A DNA stretch of 64,000 nucleotides from Pleurotus djamor (lineage: Eukaryota; Basidiomycota; Agaricomycetes; Agaricales; Pleurotaceae): assembly GCA_029747585.1 (NCBI GenBank), contig JAPEVF010000130.1, positions 36,361 to 100,360 of the forward strand, read 5' to 3'. How positions within the stretch are numbered: position 1 is the first letter of the stretch; each line of letters starts with the position of its first letter. The translations under genes were made by a program, and so were the position numbers. Shown piece by piece: positions 13,768 through 24,801 of this stretch. The notes below the pieces were generated by a model. That model was not told the DNA's origin. It ran no database searches and saw only the letters and a program-made list of their open reading frames with translations.

Positions 13768-16580
13768 TTACCCAAAGAATTCGCCTTCGGGGATTTTGAG
13801 GAGGGGAGTTCCACGACCGTCAGCGGTGTTTTCGAAGACGGTGTTGCCCCACCAGGTCTGAACGGTGTTCAACCCGATCTCACCATTCTTGGGGTATTGG
13901 AGACTGAGAAAATGAACAATAAGGCTGAGGCTGTGGAGAGAGGGAGGTAGCGACATACATGAAGAAGATGAGAACAGCAGAGATAGCGACGCCAGCGTCA
14001 AGGGCAGCGGACAAGACGTAGTTGTACTTGGTCCACCAGGAGAAGTGACGGCGACGGATGACGTATTGGAAGATGAATCCAACGATAGCCCATGGCACGT
14101 AGTTGATAGCGGTGGCGGGAGGGATGGATCCAGTACCGGAGAAGATGACGGGGAAGCTGGTGTAGGGTCAGCAAAACAACACATGTGCGGTTAGTAGGGG
14201 AATGCTCACTTGATGTAGCGGAGGAAGCTGTTGGGCCACTTCTTGGTGGCGAAGAAGATAACGACGGGACTGACGGCACCGAGGAGGAAGAAGTATACGA
14301 GACCTAAGAAGGAAGTATTAGCATCGTCGGGTCTCCAANTGGGCANTCTAGAGGGCGACGAACCGTAGTAAATCTGTCCATAAGAGAACTGCCTAGCAGG
14401 CCCGATAACTCCCCAAACAACACTGGCAGTTCCGAAGACCTCCGTAGCAGGGCAGATGAATCCATCCTTCTGGTCGTGAGAACACATTCCTGGGACGTTG
14501 GTGAACATCCAAGCTTGGACACCAAGCTGAACGGTTCCAGCGACGACGGTAGCGATGACCTGAGCCATGAACATGGAACGAGGAGGGATCTTCATGTAGT
14601 GACCAAGCTTGAAATCGGCAGTGAAGGTAAGAGCTTGGGCCATGGTGATGTAACCCCAGGTCTTGAACATCATCATAGCGACTGGGCGACCAGGAAGGCC
14701 GTAACCGATGATGAGTTCCGTGATGACATTGAGACCAACTTGTTGATTGGTGATAGCCTGGATCATGCCGACGGGGATGACGTAGACGAAGGCAATGACC
14801 AAGGCAAGAATGAACTAGAGAAATGTGATGTAAGGTAACGATCGCATGTAACTGATATGTGGGCAAGACGTACCCATTGAACCGGGAAGCCAACGGGCCA
14901 GCAGAGGATAGCAACGAGACCGAGAGCGAATTGGGACACTGAGGTGGTGTGAGCATGGCTGCAATATGGATGATTGCAACAAAGAATACTCACAGAAGAT
15001 GATGATGTACCACCAATCCGGCACTGCGCAAAACGAAACGACAGTGAGTTGAGGGTATTGGGTTAAGGAGTAAAAAGCCAATACCTTGAGGATATCTCGA
15101 CATCAAACGAGCGTGAATATCCGGTTGCTCGGACATAGCCTTCCTCGATTGGCTCCAAATTTGCTTGCGGAAGTACAAGAAGGCGTGGGTGATGGTAGCA
15201 GTGATAGAAGCGAAGGACAGGCCGTAGGAGATGGCGAAAGTGGTGGAGAGGTAGAGAGGGCTGTAGGCGCTGTAGGCCTCCTGGTTGAAGCTAGCGTCTT
15301 CGTTGATGATACGTTGGACATCATAACGGGCGCCAGTGTTGGTGAAGGATCCACGGGAGGAGATGGGCATGTACTTGCTCTGCCAGACGTTGTTGAAGTG
15401 CAACAAAGGTGTAAGGAACCAGAAGAAGAACATGAATCCAACGGCAATGTTGGCTTCGGCCCACCAAGGAGTAGCGAGTGGGGATCCGATGTACGCGATT
15501 TGGGCCCAATCGAAGGTGAGGAGACCCATACCCAAACCGTGGCGAGTACCGAATAACTCGTTGACAACGATGTTGTCGGGGACGATCCAGCATACCCAGC
15601 TGAAGTAGCTGAGGGCGCCGAAGAGGTAGCCAGGGAGGACATACCAGGCTGCCGAGGCGAGGAAGCAGTAGAAGAAGAATCGTTCACGGGAAATACCCCC
15701 ACGGGTACCCACACCGGCATAGCTGGTGGAATGGAGGGTGTTGAACAAGGCGCAGGTGACCAAGTTGGCGGGCCAAATCATGGAGGGAGGTTGAACGAGG
15801 AAACGACGGGCGATACCACCGATGGAGAAACCGATGAGTTGGGTAGACATGACGATCATCCATTGGTAACCGAAGTTGTAGTTCTGGTTGTAGTAAACCC
15901 TCTGGACGGCGACGATATCAGTGGCATAAGCGGAGTAGGCACCGACGGTAGCCTGGGGGTAACGTAAGTATCAAGGGCGTAGAGGGAGCCAGGCGAGGCT
16001 TACCATGATCGTGATCAGGACGTGCTCCTTAATAGAGAAAGGACCAGGGTTAACAGAGGCACCAAAGATCTTGATGTTGGGCATAAACCTAGCCCAGGCG
16101 CGACCGATAGGGAAGGAGAGTAGTTGGGCAACGATCTAATAGCTCGTCAGTCTACCATTCAAGCGCGTCAAGATGTGGAAAGACTTACACCTCCGACAGT
16201 GACTGAGGGATAACGGAAGAAGAAGAACTGATTCAGACCAGGGATCAAGATGGCCCAAGCCATACCAATGACCCAAGCCCGAAGGGTTGAAACGGGGATG
16301 TCGGGATCATCTGTATTGGCGACAGCGGAACGGACCTCAGGATAAGGGGAATCATCCTCTGAGCGGAAGGTGAGCACTGTGGGGAGCCTTATGAGAGGAA
16401 GAACTCACCAAGGACACCTGCAATGGCTTCATCGCGGTCGATGTTGGGATCATCGAACTCGGGAATGGCGATAGCCTCGGCGGTGCGGATATCAGGACCT
16501 TTTTCAGCGTCTTTCTCGCCCGAGGCGGAGTGCACAGAGTGAACACTCTTGCGATCTTCCTGGAAGTAGGTCGTCGCCAT
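13768..16580 (-). CDS. OPT-family oligopeptide transporter
   Basis: Polytopic plasma-membrane proton-coupled carrier importing small peptides, glutathione or metal-peptide complexes. The ATG at 16580 begins MATTYFQEDRKSVHSVHSAS with an acidic cytosolic N-tail. The next exons encode WVIGMAWAILIPGLNQFFFF, a segment with IKIFGASVNPGPFSIKEHVLI (the NPGPF-KEH core of the family), GYQWMIVMSTQLIGFSIGG, RFLVQPPSMIWPANLV, FGYGQIYY-like sequence and the end WWGNTVFENTADGRGTPLL, all typical of small-oligopeptide-transporter (PGT) members. It has many short introns. Length is roughly 750-800 residues, normal for the family. Two Ns (14339, 14346) fall inside an intron and do not affect coding. The substrate cannot be read from sequence. 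Confidence 0.92.
13768..16580 (-). CDS. OPT-family oligopeptide transporter
   Basis: Polytopic membrane carrier of the OPT family, which imports small peptides, glutathione or metal-peptide complexes. The ATG at 16580 begins MATTYFQEDRKSVHSVHSAS with an acidic cytosolic N-tail. Later exons encode WVIGMAWAILIPGLNQFFFF, KIFGASVNPGPFSIKEHVLI (NPGPF-KEH core), YQWMIVMSTQLIGFSIGG, FLVQPPSMIWPANLV and the C-terminal WWGNTVFENTADGRGTPLL, all typical of the fungal peptide-transporter branch. Introns are many and short. Length is roughly 750-800 residues, normal for the family. Two Ns (14339, 14346) fall inside an apparent intron and should not affect coding. The substrate cannot be read from sequence. 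Confidence 0.92.
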
Positions 16581-17823
16581 TGTAGATACGGGACGAGGAG
16601 GGGAGAGGATCCTGAGGAGCTCGACCAATCGCCCAGAGTCCTTTATGTATGCATTTCGGTGGAGTGCGAGGGGGAGCACGAGGTCACACGAGGTCCAAGG
16701 TCAGTATGATTTCCTCCCCCACAAGTCTCGCCAAGCAGGGAAGGGTAGATATCAGAACGAGCGTCTTTTCCCTAGCCTTGAGGCGAGCCTTTGATGTGTT
16801 ACACCGACCGCTATCGCACCACAAGGCAAGTCGTTCTGGACATAAAGGAGTGCTGTGGCTTTGCTAGTAGCGAAGGGGGACATGTGAAGACGGAGGAAAC
16901 CGTCACAAGGCGTGACCGAAGGCGATACTAGCATGAGGATACTGATATCGGAGCATGTGAATGCAGATCCAGCATATGGACATGAAAACATATTGTATTG
17001 AGGGAAAACTGGTAGAGCAGGTGCTCGGACCCGGACTGCAGCTACATGTGTAGAGAGCTGCAGTTTCTTCAGCTGGATGATACGTCGGGAAAGATAAGGA
17101 CGCACTAGGTCGTGTCGTGGCCACCGAGAGCATCCACAGCTGAGCCAAGCCGAATGAAACGACTTTGTAAAGCGTTCGGCCGTCGTCCCGTCGCCTTGGC
17201 GTCGGTCGGGCTCATGGTAGTCATCCCCCGACGACGGATCGCGGTACTACCTGTGGTCGACGCGATTTCGAGAGCAGCCCTGTCATCTCACCTTGACCAC
17301 ATGAGCATTAACATATGGTTGCATCGCATGTTGCGACTGCAAAAAGGTNCCTGAAATGTTCAAGGCTCATTGAAAGCCGGCTTCGAGGCCATGAGCCAAG
17401 GAACAGGAAATTTATCGAGGAAACATGCGCGTACCTGGGACTTCGCTACAACGTCCTTGCAAGATATTTCGGCGCGAAAACGACACTAGCAGCTTAGCAG
17501 AGAGTATCTCAAATGACAGTCGTTTTGTTTGTATGACTCCTCAGGCAGACCTCAGGACGCACGCCGACTGAGAGGATAGGTGGTGGCGGGCGACCAGTGA
17601 AGCTAGTGAAGTCTCAGGAATTTGAAGGTTTCATGGAGAAAACAAACTTGGACCCGGCATCAGTGCTTGGCATCACGTGTCAGTCCCTCGCGGGCCCTAG
17701 GGGCGTTCAACGCTTGGGAAGCCCTAATCGGTCATCAGCCCGTTGACCAGCCAATTGTCACAAAAAGCAGTATATATTCTAGTAAGCATATACGGAAGGC
17801 ACATACGGCAGGTAGGCTCCACA
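16581..17823. other. intergenic between divergent or spaced genes
   Basis: Promoter region of the OPT gene, then sequence with short open frames and one N at 17349. No product was recognised. Confidence 0.45.
16581..17823. other. intergenic
   Basis: Promoter region of the OPT gene, then sequence with short open frames and an N near 17349. No product was recognised. Confidence 0.45.
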
Positions 17824-18757
17824 TCACATTGTAGCTCCGGCTACCAATCCAAAGGCAACTAACAAGATGGACACTGGACTCATTGCCGCGAGGAAGGAGA
17901 CAGAGCCGTTACCCGCGGATGGCGAGGGCGACGCCGGAGAGCTACCGTTAGCTCCTCCTCCTGAGATAGTACTGGGTGCTCCGAATGCTTGAGCGCCGGA
18001 TTCGATTGGTCCTGGGGCTGCAGTCGCAGCAGCCCCAACACCTGAGAGCGAACCACCCCCGCCTTGCTATTATCACGATAGTTCCAGTTTAGTAGCTTGC
18101 TTGAATTTAGACGATAAATAACCTACCCCAACAGTGCCATTGAACGCGGTAGCAGCACTAGCAAAAGCTTGGAAAGTACGATCACCAGTGGTGGGTGCGT
18201 TGATGGCACCGACCATGCCTTGCACGCAGTGTGGCGCCGGGTTCAACTGCTTGCAGTAGAACCATATGGCTACATATATGGTTCAGCGTATCATCTTTTG
18301 TCGGTATTACGGAGAAGCTTACGAGCACTAGCGTTGTTGATGGTCAAAACCCATTCGGGGCTCTGAGAGACGTTGGACTGGGGAATAGACACCCATCCGG
18401 AGTCGAAGCCGCCTTCTAGTGGAGTGCAAGGGCTCGCAAAGGAAGACTGAGTGACAGAGTGGTTCCCTGGACTGTAACGAAGGTGAATACATAAGACAAC
18501 AACGAATGAACAGTAGCTTACGCCCCAGTAAACTTGAACGTTACGGTGTCGCCCTGGCTGGCAGTCACGCTGCTCGGATTGAATTGGAATACTCCCCCTG
18601 GGGCATCAGCGGTTGCGCCGACCTGTACGACCTAAAAGACGATCGTGTCAACGATGGGGGAAAGCGGACTGGTCAAGAAAAGGACACGAACGATGTTGTT
18701 TTGAGCTGCAGCAAAGCCAACTGACGAGATGGCGAAAACGAAAGAGATGACTCGCAT
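17824..18757 (-). CDS. GPI-anchored extracellular cupredoxin (serine-rich)
   Basis: Secreted blue-copper-like protein of the fungal extracellular serine-rich cupredoxin family. A signal peptide (MRVISFVFAISSVGFAAAQ) leads into a plastocyanin-like domain with VTASQGDTVTFKFTGAPGNH, then SVTQSSFASPCTPLEGGFDS, WVLTINNASAPIWFYCKQ and NPAPHCVQGMVGAIN. The His in GNHSV and the Cys, His and Met of the last motifs fit type-1 copper ligands. After about residue 150 a Gly/Ser/Ala-rich linker ends in a hydrophobic tail preceded by NGS, a likely GPI-attachment signal. Several introns keep the frame. Such proteins sit on the wall or membrane surface; redox, copper-sequestering and structural roles have been suggested for the family, and which applies here is unknown. 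Confidence 0.85.
17824..18757 (-). CDS. GPI-anchored extracellular cupredoxin
   Basis: Secreted blue-copper-like protein of the fungal extracellular serine-rich cupredoxin group. A signal peptide (MRVISFVFAISSVGFAAAQ) leads into a plastocyanin-like domain with SSVTASQGDTVTFKFTGA, GNHSVTQSSFASPC, LEGGFDSGWVSI, IWFYCKQ and PHCVQGMVGAIN. The His in GNHSV and the Cys, His and Met of the last motifs fit type-1 copper ligands. A Gly/Ser/Ala-rich linker then ends in a hydrophobic tail preceded by AGNGSVSF, a likely GPI-attachment signal. Introns were placed after the signal exon, after the TFKFTGA exon and before the Gly-rich linker. Such proteins sit at the cell surface; redox, copper-binding and structural roles are all possible. 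Confidence 0.85.
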
Positions 18758-21536
18758 CTTTGGTCGAGGAGTGACTGGGTAAGAAAGACGATGTTTTTGG
18801 TATTGTAATGCTAAGGTATATCGCCCTTTTATGAGGCAATTTCGCTGCCTAGCTCGGCACATCAGAATCTAGAGAATAGATTCAAGCGCGGAGCTTCGAA
18901 CGTTGGAGATGGTAACGATGATTTCGTGGGTTGCATCTGATCACATTCTGATCAGGCGCAGAAATTGCAGAGATCGAAACGCACAGTCGATGGTGCTTCC
19001 ATAACAAAGAGGTAAATGTGAGATGCTGAGGAGTCGTATGAAAATAGCGTCGTAGAGGAAGGTTCTTCCATCCAATGGGGCCGGGCGAAACCAGCGCATC
19101 GCGAGAGGTGAGGTCCGTAAATGCAAAGCGAAGGGCGTGAAACCATCAGCGGAAGTCAGAGGCGCCAAAGTGCTATTCGGACCAGAAGCGAGCTTGCAGG
19201 CGTCGTGGTCTTCACAGCGTCAAGAGTAAGTTCGACATTGGTGTTGTCCTCGACCTCGGATTTGACGCTATCTTTGGTGCCATCTGCACCATGCGAGTTC
19301 CTACGGATCTATCAAACTTTACGAAGAGACAGCCAACATAAGCCACGAACCTGGCATTGTGCATGACTTCGTAGAAAGGAGGCCCTTAGAATTCTCAAGA
19401 TAGCTAGAAATTTTCGTCGACTCATGGAGACCAGTGCTGAAGATTGATGAGGTGGGCTGAAAGTTATGGAGATTCGTACGCGAAACCTGAAAGGTCCTCG
19501 GTCGCGTACTATTGCTTGGTTCGTGGTCATGAACCCCCCATCATAGAGTAAAGAGTTTGACTGATCGGAGCAGTTTTTGATTCCGTTAGATTTCAATTCT
19601 TCTTTTCTGTAGCTCGAAGCATAGAATTTTCCATCCATCAGACGCGCTTCCATGACGCATCGATGCCATTGGTGCCTCGTGCACAGCGATGTTTAAGTGA
19701 GGAAGCCATCGGCGTGCAACACTGTAAAGAGGGTCCAAATCGTTCAAAGGCGATCGGATCAAGTGAAAGTCGTCGTTACTGACCCAGTTTGCCGCCTCTT
19801 GGACTTGACACGAGGGGGGGTGACGAGGTAGCGTTGGGGCATAAGTAAGCTTCCGTCGAACGTTGCTCAAACGATGAGATGAAATGTTAACCAAGTCTGG
19901 TAAATATTGTGAGCAAAGGAATGGATATGGGCGGGAAGAAGATATTGAGTCAAGCATCTGAAAAAGGTCCCGCACTTACATATCCAATGAGCGCGAAATT
20001 GTCACCAGAATGGAGGAGACCAATCTCAGTTCAACTCGCAAGCGTGACGGTCTACGCGAGTAGAGGTTGGCAGCTGAACGTTAAACGTTAAACGTTGAGC
20101 GAGAGGGATTCTATGTACTAGTAGAAACTTTGAACTCACTGTTACCTATAAGATCATGGAACCAAAATCAACCAGAGTCTTCTCTCAGCGGACAAACGCC
20201 GCTGGTCCCCGGACCCCCCTGGTGTGAGACAGGAGCTTCACATCACGCGACGAATCCAGGCACACTTTGCGCCATCCAGGACTCATAAAAAATCCAACAA
20301 AAATCGTTGGAAAGTCTTTATCACCTCCTCAACGGGCCGAACGTCTACTAGGAGCTTGTGCTTGCCGCATCCAACTGCCATACTCAGCCTGGCATCTCAA
20401 AACCCCGTCTGAATCCGCTCGAGCAGCCTGGATGCCTCAATCTCATTCCGCACGGACTCCTCATCGATTCCCTCGACGTGGTACACAGAGTCGTCCTTCG
20501 AGGATATCCTTGCCGTAGCTTAAGCTGGAAACATGATCGTGAAAACATCCCTTGGAACGCCCATGACTTCATGGATATGCTCCCGACGTTGGAGACCAAA
20601 GGCCAGGACTTCTTCCCCAGTGTGTAGTCCTCGGCTTGTGCTGACCTTCCACGCATCGAAGGGTTGGTGGTGTCAGGTGAGTCATCAAATACTATATCTT
20701 GGGGATACTGTATTAATTGCACTATTGTAGCCAATCTGAGTCAATATGAACCCATGCAGCACGGTACCATGGTACCTCTGTGACCAGTGTATGCCATATC
20801 GAAAGCTGGAGCGAAATACATTGCTTGCTGTTGATACGAACGTCTGCTGCGGGAACTGCCCTATCCAAAGAGTGTAGTATCCTCCTAGCTCGACCGAACG
20901 TCGGATGCGCTGCTGGCAGGCCTCTTCATTTCGACTGGGATATCCTTCGCAGATGGCGACCAAACGATATTGGTATCAGGAAATTGCGCAAGGTTACTAC
21001 ATAATCATGCAGCGAGTACCTAGGATGGACCCCAGAGGATACTAGAGTCTAGTCCACCGCGTACTCTACGTTATCTGGACTGGACCGTGCGGCTCTAGTG
21101 AACCACTGTATCAATATCGGTCTCATGGTCGTCCTCGCAGAGCCATCTTGTGAACAGCGCGGTTGTGGTTTACCATTCTCATGCGTCGCTATTCAATGAT
21201 CGTAAGGTGAGTCCCTGGGTCAAAGTGATCATGAATGCATTTAACTTACATGAATACCCAGTTTGACGTCGCCGGAAAGGACCTGATGCATATGCCATAT
21301 TTGTGTGTGGCCCCGGTTCTCTAAAATGCGTCTTTCAACAATTCAGATATGCACGTCGTCAACAACCGAGGAGACTTCCGAGTAGCCCGGCGCTTAGATC
21401 GCTAAGTTGTGACGATTGCGTGACATTGATGTCACACGTGGTTGGTGGTTTGACCATCGCGTCTAGCTTTCTCCCCCTCGCTGTACCATCCCTCCCACCA
21501 CTGACTCAAAATTTTCCTCCCATCGATAACTTCGAG
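18758..21536. other. gene-poor stretch with a degenerate repeat (about 19420-19980)
   Basis: No intact gene could be supported. On the minus strand about 19420-19980 is related to about 38580-39020 over several hundred bases, with blocks such as GTCCAAGAGGCGGCAAAC matching GTCCAGGAGGTGGCAACC and shared CGGAAGCT and AACGGAATCAAA words. The match is broken by indels, so both look like relics of one dispersed element or gene. About 20250-21300 has short open frames with no recognised product. Confidence 0.4.
18758..21536. other. gene-poor stretch containing a degenerate repeat
   Basis: No intact gene could be supported. The minus strand of about 19420-19980 is related to about 38540-39020: GTCCAAGAGGCGGCAAAC pairs with GTCCAGGAGGTGGCAACC, and both share CGGAAGCT, ACGACTTTCA and AACGGAATCAAA in the same order. 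The match is broken by indels, so both look like relics of one dispersed element or gene. About 20250-21300 has short open frames with no recognised product. Confidence 0.4.
19420..19980 (-). repeat. degenerate dispersed repeat, copy 1
   Basis: Partner of the sequence at about 38540-39020, same orientation. Colinear short blocks are shared over roughly 450 bases, but indels destroy any common reading frame. Boundaries are approximate. The family is unknown. Confidence 0.45.
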
Positions 21537-23338
21537 ATGCCCAGAAAGGGGACCGAGAATACTCCTCACAACTTGAACAGCGATTCCGCAGACTTCACAT
21601 TTGTGCATTGGCGGCCGAACGAACAAGGCAGAAATAATTCCAATCGAGGATCGCAGACGAGTATGAACGGTTCGTATCTTTCTTCACTTGCTTCTACACA
21701 TACTAAGCTTCTTCCAGGTGGTTCAAGTGCTCAAGATGGTGGTGAACATTGCGATAGCCGTGGTTCTGGTGGACCTTCAGGGAATGTGGTTAGTGGGGTT
21801 GGTAGTTCATTGTCCACCCACTCCCATCCTTCAATCCCAACAACCTCGCTTCTCGCCAGCGCTGCTGCGTCCGCAGCTTCGTCTGGGGGGCAGAGGGACT
21901 CGGGGATATCGTTCGCCTTCTCAACATCATTGTCCTCCGGCAAGTCGAAGGCTAAGCAGGAAAAGGCCAGCTCATCCGGGAAGGCTTCAACGTCTTCCTC
22001 CCGGAGTAAGAAGCGTCGAAGAGCTGATGACGACGAGGACGTTGTTGTCGAAAGTGGGATTGCGGGGACTTCAGAGCCAGTCCAAAATAACGCTCCCATC
22101 AGAGGTCGTCCTCGAACGACCAATCCATCAGCAAAGCGTCGTAGAGTAAAGCAGGCTGCTGTCTCATCGCAGCCTGGAGCTGAAGCTGAGGCTATGATAC
22201 AAATGGCGAGCAGCTCCTCCGTTGCTCCTCCAACAAGGCGGGGTACTCGATCGGGCTCCCGGGCCGAGAACCCTTATCCGGTCATTCCGCCCTCCCTCCT
22301 CCCTCCTCCATCGCAGCCTGAAGTTGTCGACGGAGGTTCGTCTCCCTCCACAACACAAGTGGAGAGCGCCTCAAACACACATCCTCGCCGGGCTGAGAAC
22401 CCTTATCCCGACCCCTTAACATTCCTGCCCCCCACGGGCAGTCGTTCAGTCGACTCAGGATCGTCTGTGCTGGGTCGGCCATTCTCTCCTTCGGCGACCT
22501 CAGGCGCTGTAATTCCTACAGTTGTGGTTGGAGCCGTTCCGGGAGCAATATCTGTTCCTTATCCTTCACCGCAATTGGCAAATGTTCCGGTAGATACGAC
22601 CTCAATGGCGACCACCTCCTCCCCCAACCCTGACCCTTTTGTTCCAGTCGATCTGAGCAGGTTGCCGCTGGAGAACTTTCCAATCTTCGCACCGATGGCA
22701 TTGACGCCTAACCTTGACGTTGCGCATCCTTTGCCGCATGAACTCAAGGTTCAACACCAGCGCCCGCGGTTCGAGCGCCCGCAACTTCCTTCCGCAACTC
22801 CCCAACCCAACCCGGACCTACAGCAATCCTCATTACCTTTCGCTTCGGGGCACCAGAATGCGACCCAGAACCCTGCCACGAATGTTGTCGGACATGCATC
22901 CCCTGTTCCCGGGACTCCCCCGTTATATGCGACATACCCTCCCGATGATGGTCTGGCTACTTTATTCGCGGCTCTGAATGATTGGTTTAACAAACTCCCC
23001 CTTCCGACGACCCAGTCGCTTCTCTCTGGCAATGACCCAACGCCAGCTCAAGAGGATGCTGGTAATCATAGTGCCACCATCAACTCGTCGCAGTTGCCCT
23101 TGCCAACTGTAAGTCAAGAGAATTCACGACCAGTCAGTAGCTCCTTGTCCTTCTCTGTCCTACTTTGTCCGTGTTGACTCATATCTCTGCCTCGTTTTAG
23201 ATGACGAACGCGACAGTTGCGCGACAAGGGACTCGGAGTCAAGTTCCCCCTCCCGTAGTGTCAAACCCGCGGGACTCCGAGGACTCTTTTCGAGTCGCCT
23301 ATCACGAACACCATACTCGGGATAACCTTCCGAAATGA
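21537..23338 (+). CDS. intrinsically disordered AT-hook protein, member 1
   Basis: No enzymatic or named domain was recognised. The ATG at 21537 (MPRKGTENTPHNLN) was chosen because the upstream in-frame sequence is not similar in style and the sister genes start at short exons. An in-frame 48-nt intron (21670-21717) and a second at 23109-23200 leave 553 residues. The protein is rich in Ser, Pro, Thr, Asn and Ala, with a basic block (RSKKRRRADDDED), an AT-hook core (IRGRPRTTNPSAKRRR) and two copies of an ENPYP motif (residues about 220 and 265). It ends RDNLPK. Composition resembles the genes at 41544 and 49882 and the partial copy at 62615. A DNA-associated or regulatory role is inferred from the AT-hook and nuclear-localisation-like clusters only. 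Confidence 0.65.
21537..23338 (+). CDS. intrinsically disordered protein with AT-hook-like motif, member 1
   Basis: No enzymatic or named folded domain was recognised. The ATG at 21537 (MPRKGTENTPHNLN) was chosen; the frame is open further upstream, so a longer product cannot be excluded. An in-frame 48-nt intron (21670-21717) and a second at 23109-23200 leave 553 residues. The protein is rich in Ser, Pro, Thr and Ala, with a basic block next to an acidic one (KKRRRADDDEDVVVESG), an AT-hook-like core followed by basic residues (IRGRPRTTNPSAKRRR) and two copies of an ENPYP motif. It ends RDNLPK. Composition and gene layout resemble the genes at 41544, 49882 and 62615. A DNA-associated role is inferred from the basic motifs only. 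Confidence 0.65.
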
Positions 23339-24318
23339 GCTTTCACAAATTTCATTGGTCAATTTCACGTTCTCTCTCTTCGACTCTTCGACTCCTCCCT
23401 CCTCGTCTTTGAATTATCGTTATTCCTCCTTTCTCTATTTTTCTGCTGCCTATCATTCTTTCTCCGCGGACTTGTTGGATGTGTGACTCGTGTTGTTATT
23501 ATACTGGTGTACTCCGAGTCCTGGGCTTTGTGTTAGTACACGGAGGATTCATCTTTTCCACCCGTCGATCCATACGATAACTGTACAGGTTATCCTCCTT
23601 GATCGTCTCTATCTGGTATTTTCCCTTTTCTCACCTTGTTGTGGGACATCTCTATTGCATATCTACATACTCAGTGTTCCCTCACATATAATGACTTCTG
23701 TAGCATCTTAGATACTCCCCAATGTAATACCGCTGCTGAAGGCGTCGTGTACTCCATAAATCAGGACTCATTCGTAGTTGAACGCTTTCGTGCTGGGAAT
23801 TTCGGACGCTGACCGTGATTGGCTAGCCTGAGCTAAATTGCGAAATGATTCAAGTTCTCACGTCTTACAATCCTCCTCCCATGAAGAATGCGTTGCCTCC
23901 CCATCGCGCTGGACTTTTCGTGTGGCTTGGTGGACTTTTTCGAGAAGAAGAGCGGGAAAGTCGACTCCGACTGTAGCCTCAAACTCTCAGGGCCGGTGCT
24001 TAGTGCTGTCGACCCATCTTAGCTGTGCCGCGCGACCCTACCCCATTGCTGCAATTTGAGTACCTCAGAGGCTGGGCTTTTGCTGGACCTCTTATGCTAT
24101 CCCCTCAGCCTTGTTCCTATCGGTCAGTGCTGACCTAGTCGGGCTCGAATCTTTGAATCTTTTGTTCGTGTCCTTGTGTCATTGATGTTCAGATCCCTGT
24201 TTACTTTCCGGTGTGCCAGCTACGTCTCATACCCACAACTACCATGATTATATTTGTACTAATCATATTGATTACTTAACGTCAGTTCTGTGTATCATTA
24301 TAGTGATGCTACTCTACT
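23339..24318. other. intergenic
   Basis: Pyrimidine-rich 3-prime sequence of the disordered-protein gene followed by sequence with no coding signal. Confidence 0.5.
23339..24318. other. intergenic
   Basis: Pyrimidine-rich 3-prime sequence of the disordered-protein gene, followed by sequence with no coding signal. Confidence 0.5.
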
Positions 24319-24801
24319 CTAATCCAGCGCATTGAGCAACAGAGCGCCGCGGACGAGGGAATTGAGAGTAGCCTCGTCCTGCTTGTCAATCCACTCCTGG
24401 GCAGCCAGTTCAGCCACCTGGTCGACCTCATCAACACTGCGCTTCGCGCCAGGCTTCAATTTCTCAGCGTGGTGTGCGACGTTGGTCTTGATCACATCCG
24501 TCGCAGCCTCCTTGAGAGCGGTCTTGCCCACCTCCAAAGCATGTGCTCCAACCTCCTTGAGAGCATCTGTGACACCTGCGTCGTCAGCAGCTTTTTTGAT
24601 AGAGGTGCCAACGCTCTTGATCTTGTCCAAGATTTTTCCGTCGGTTCCGTCGACTTCATCGAGGAAGCCTTGGAAAGCGTTCTCAAGGAGGGTGTCCAAT
24701 TCGCCGGTCTGCTTGAGGTGGTTGATGAGCTCGGCGTCAGAGGTCGCAGGGCGAGCGACAACGGCGGCGGCGATGGCGAAGAGAACAAAGGCAGGACGCA
24801 T
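24319..24801 (-). CDS. small secreted helical protein, inverted-pair copy A
   Basis: A 160-residue protein of no recognised family, encoded without an intron in its coding part. The signal peptide is MRPAFVLFAIAAAVVARPA. The mature part is mostly charged amphipathic helix (ELINHLKQTGELDTLLENAF, then repeated KxxADD and KEVGAHALEVGKTALKEAA segments), ending SLVRGALLLNALD. It is nearly identical to copy B at 26207-26689, which faces away from it. A 5-prime UTR intron at 24890-24952 and a TATA word at 25006-25012 are shared with copy B. No cysteines are seen, unlike most effector-like secreted proteins. Function is unknown; amphipathic helices could suit lipid or surface binding, which is a guess. 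Confidence 0.75.
   Translation of the reverse strand: MRPAFVLFAIAAAVVARPATSDAELINHLKQTGELDTLLENAFQGFLDEVDGTDGKILDKIKSVGTSIKKAADDAGVTDALKEVGAHALEVGKTALKEAATDVIKTNVAHHAEKLKPGAKRSVDEVDQVAELAAQEWIDKQDEATLNSLVRGALLLNALD
24319..24801 (-). CDS. small secreted helical protein, inverted-pair copy A
   Basis: A 160-residue protein of no recognised family, with an uninterrupted coding sequence. The signal peptide is MRPAFVLFAIAAAVVARPA. The mature part is mostly charged and probably helical (ELINHLKQTGELDTLLENAF, then DKIKSVGTSIKKAADDAG and KEVGAHALEVGKTALKEAA), ending SLVRGALLLNALD. The mature part has no cysteine, unlike many small secreted fungal proteins. It is nearly identical to copy B at 26207-26689, which faces away from it. 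A 5-prime UTR intron (24890-24952) and a TATA word (25006-25012) are matched in copy B. Lipid or surface binding by amphipathic helices is a guess. Confidence 0.75.
   Translation of the reverse strand: MRPAFVLFAIAAAVVARPATSDAELINHLKQTGELDTLLENAFQGFLDEVDGTDGKILDKIKSVGTSIKKAADDAGVTDALKEVGAHALEVGKTALKEAATDVIKTNVAHHAEKLKPGAKRSVDEVDQVAELAAQEWIDKQDEATLNSLVRGALLLNALD

Noticed and set aside
13768..16000. Many overlapping open frames on the plus strand across the OPT transporter
   Set aside because: They are shadows of the transporter exons; the peptides lack motifs, while the minus strand gives a full OPT protein.
20250..21300. Possible gene with open frames on both strands before the first disordered-protein gene
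   Set aside because: No consistent splice structure or recognisable motif could be built on either strand.
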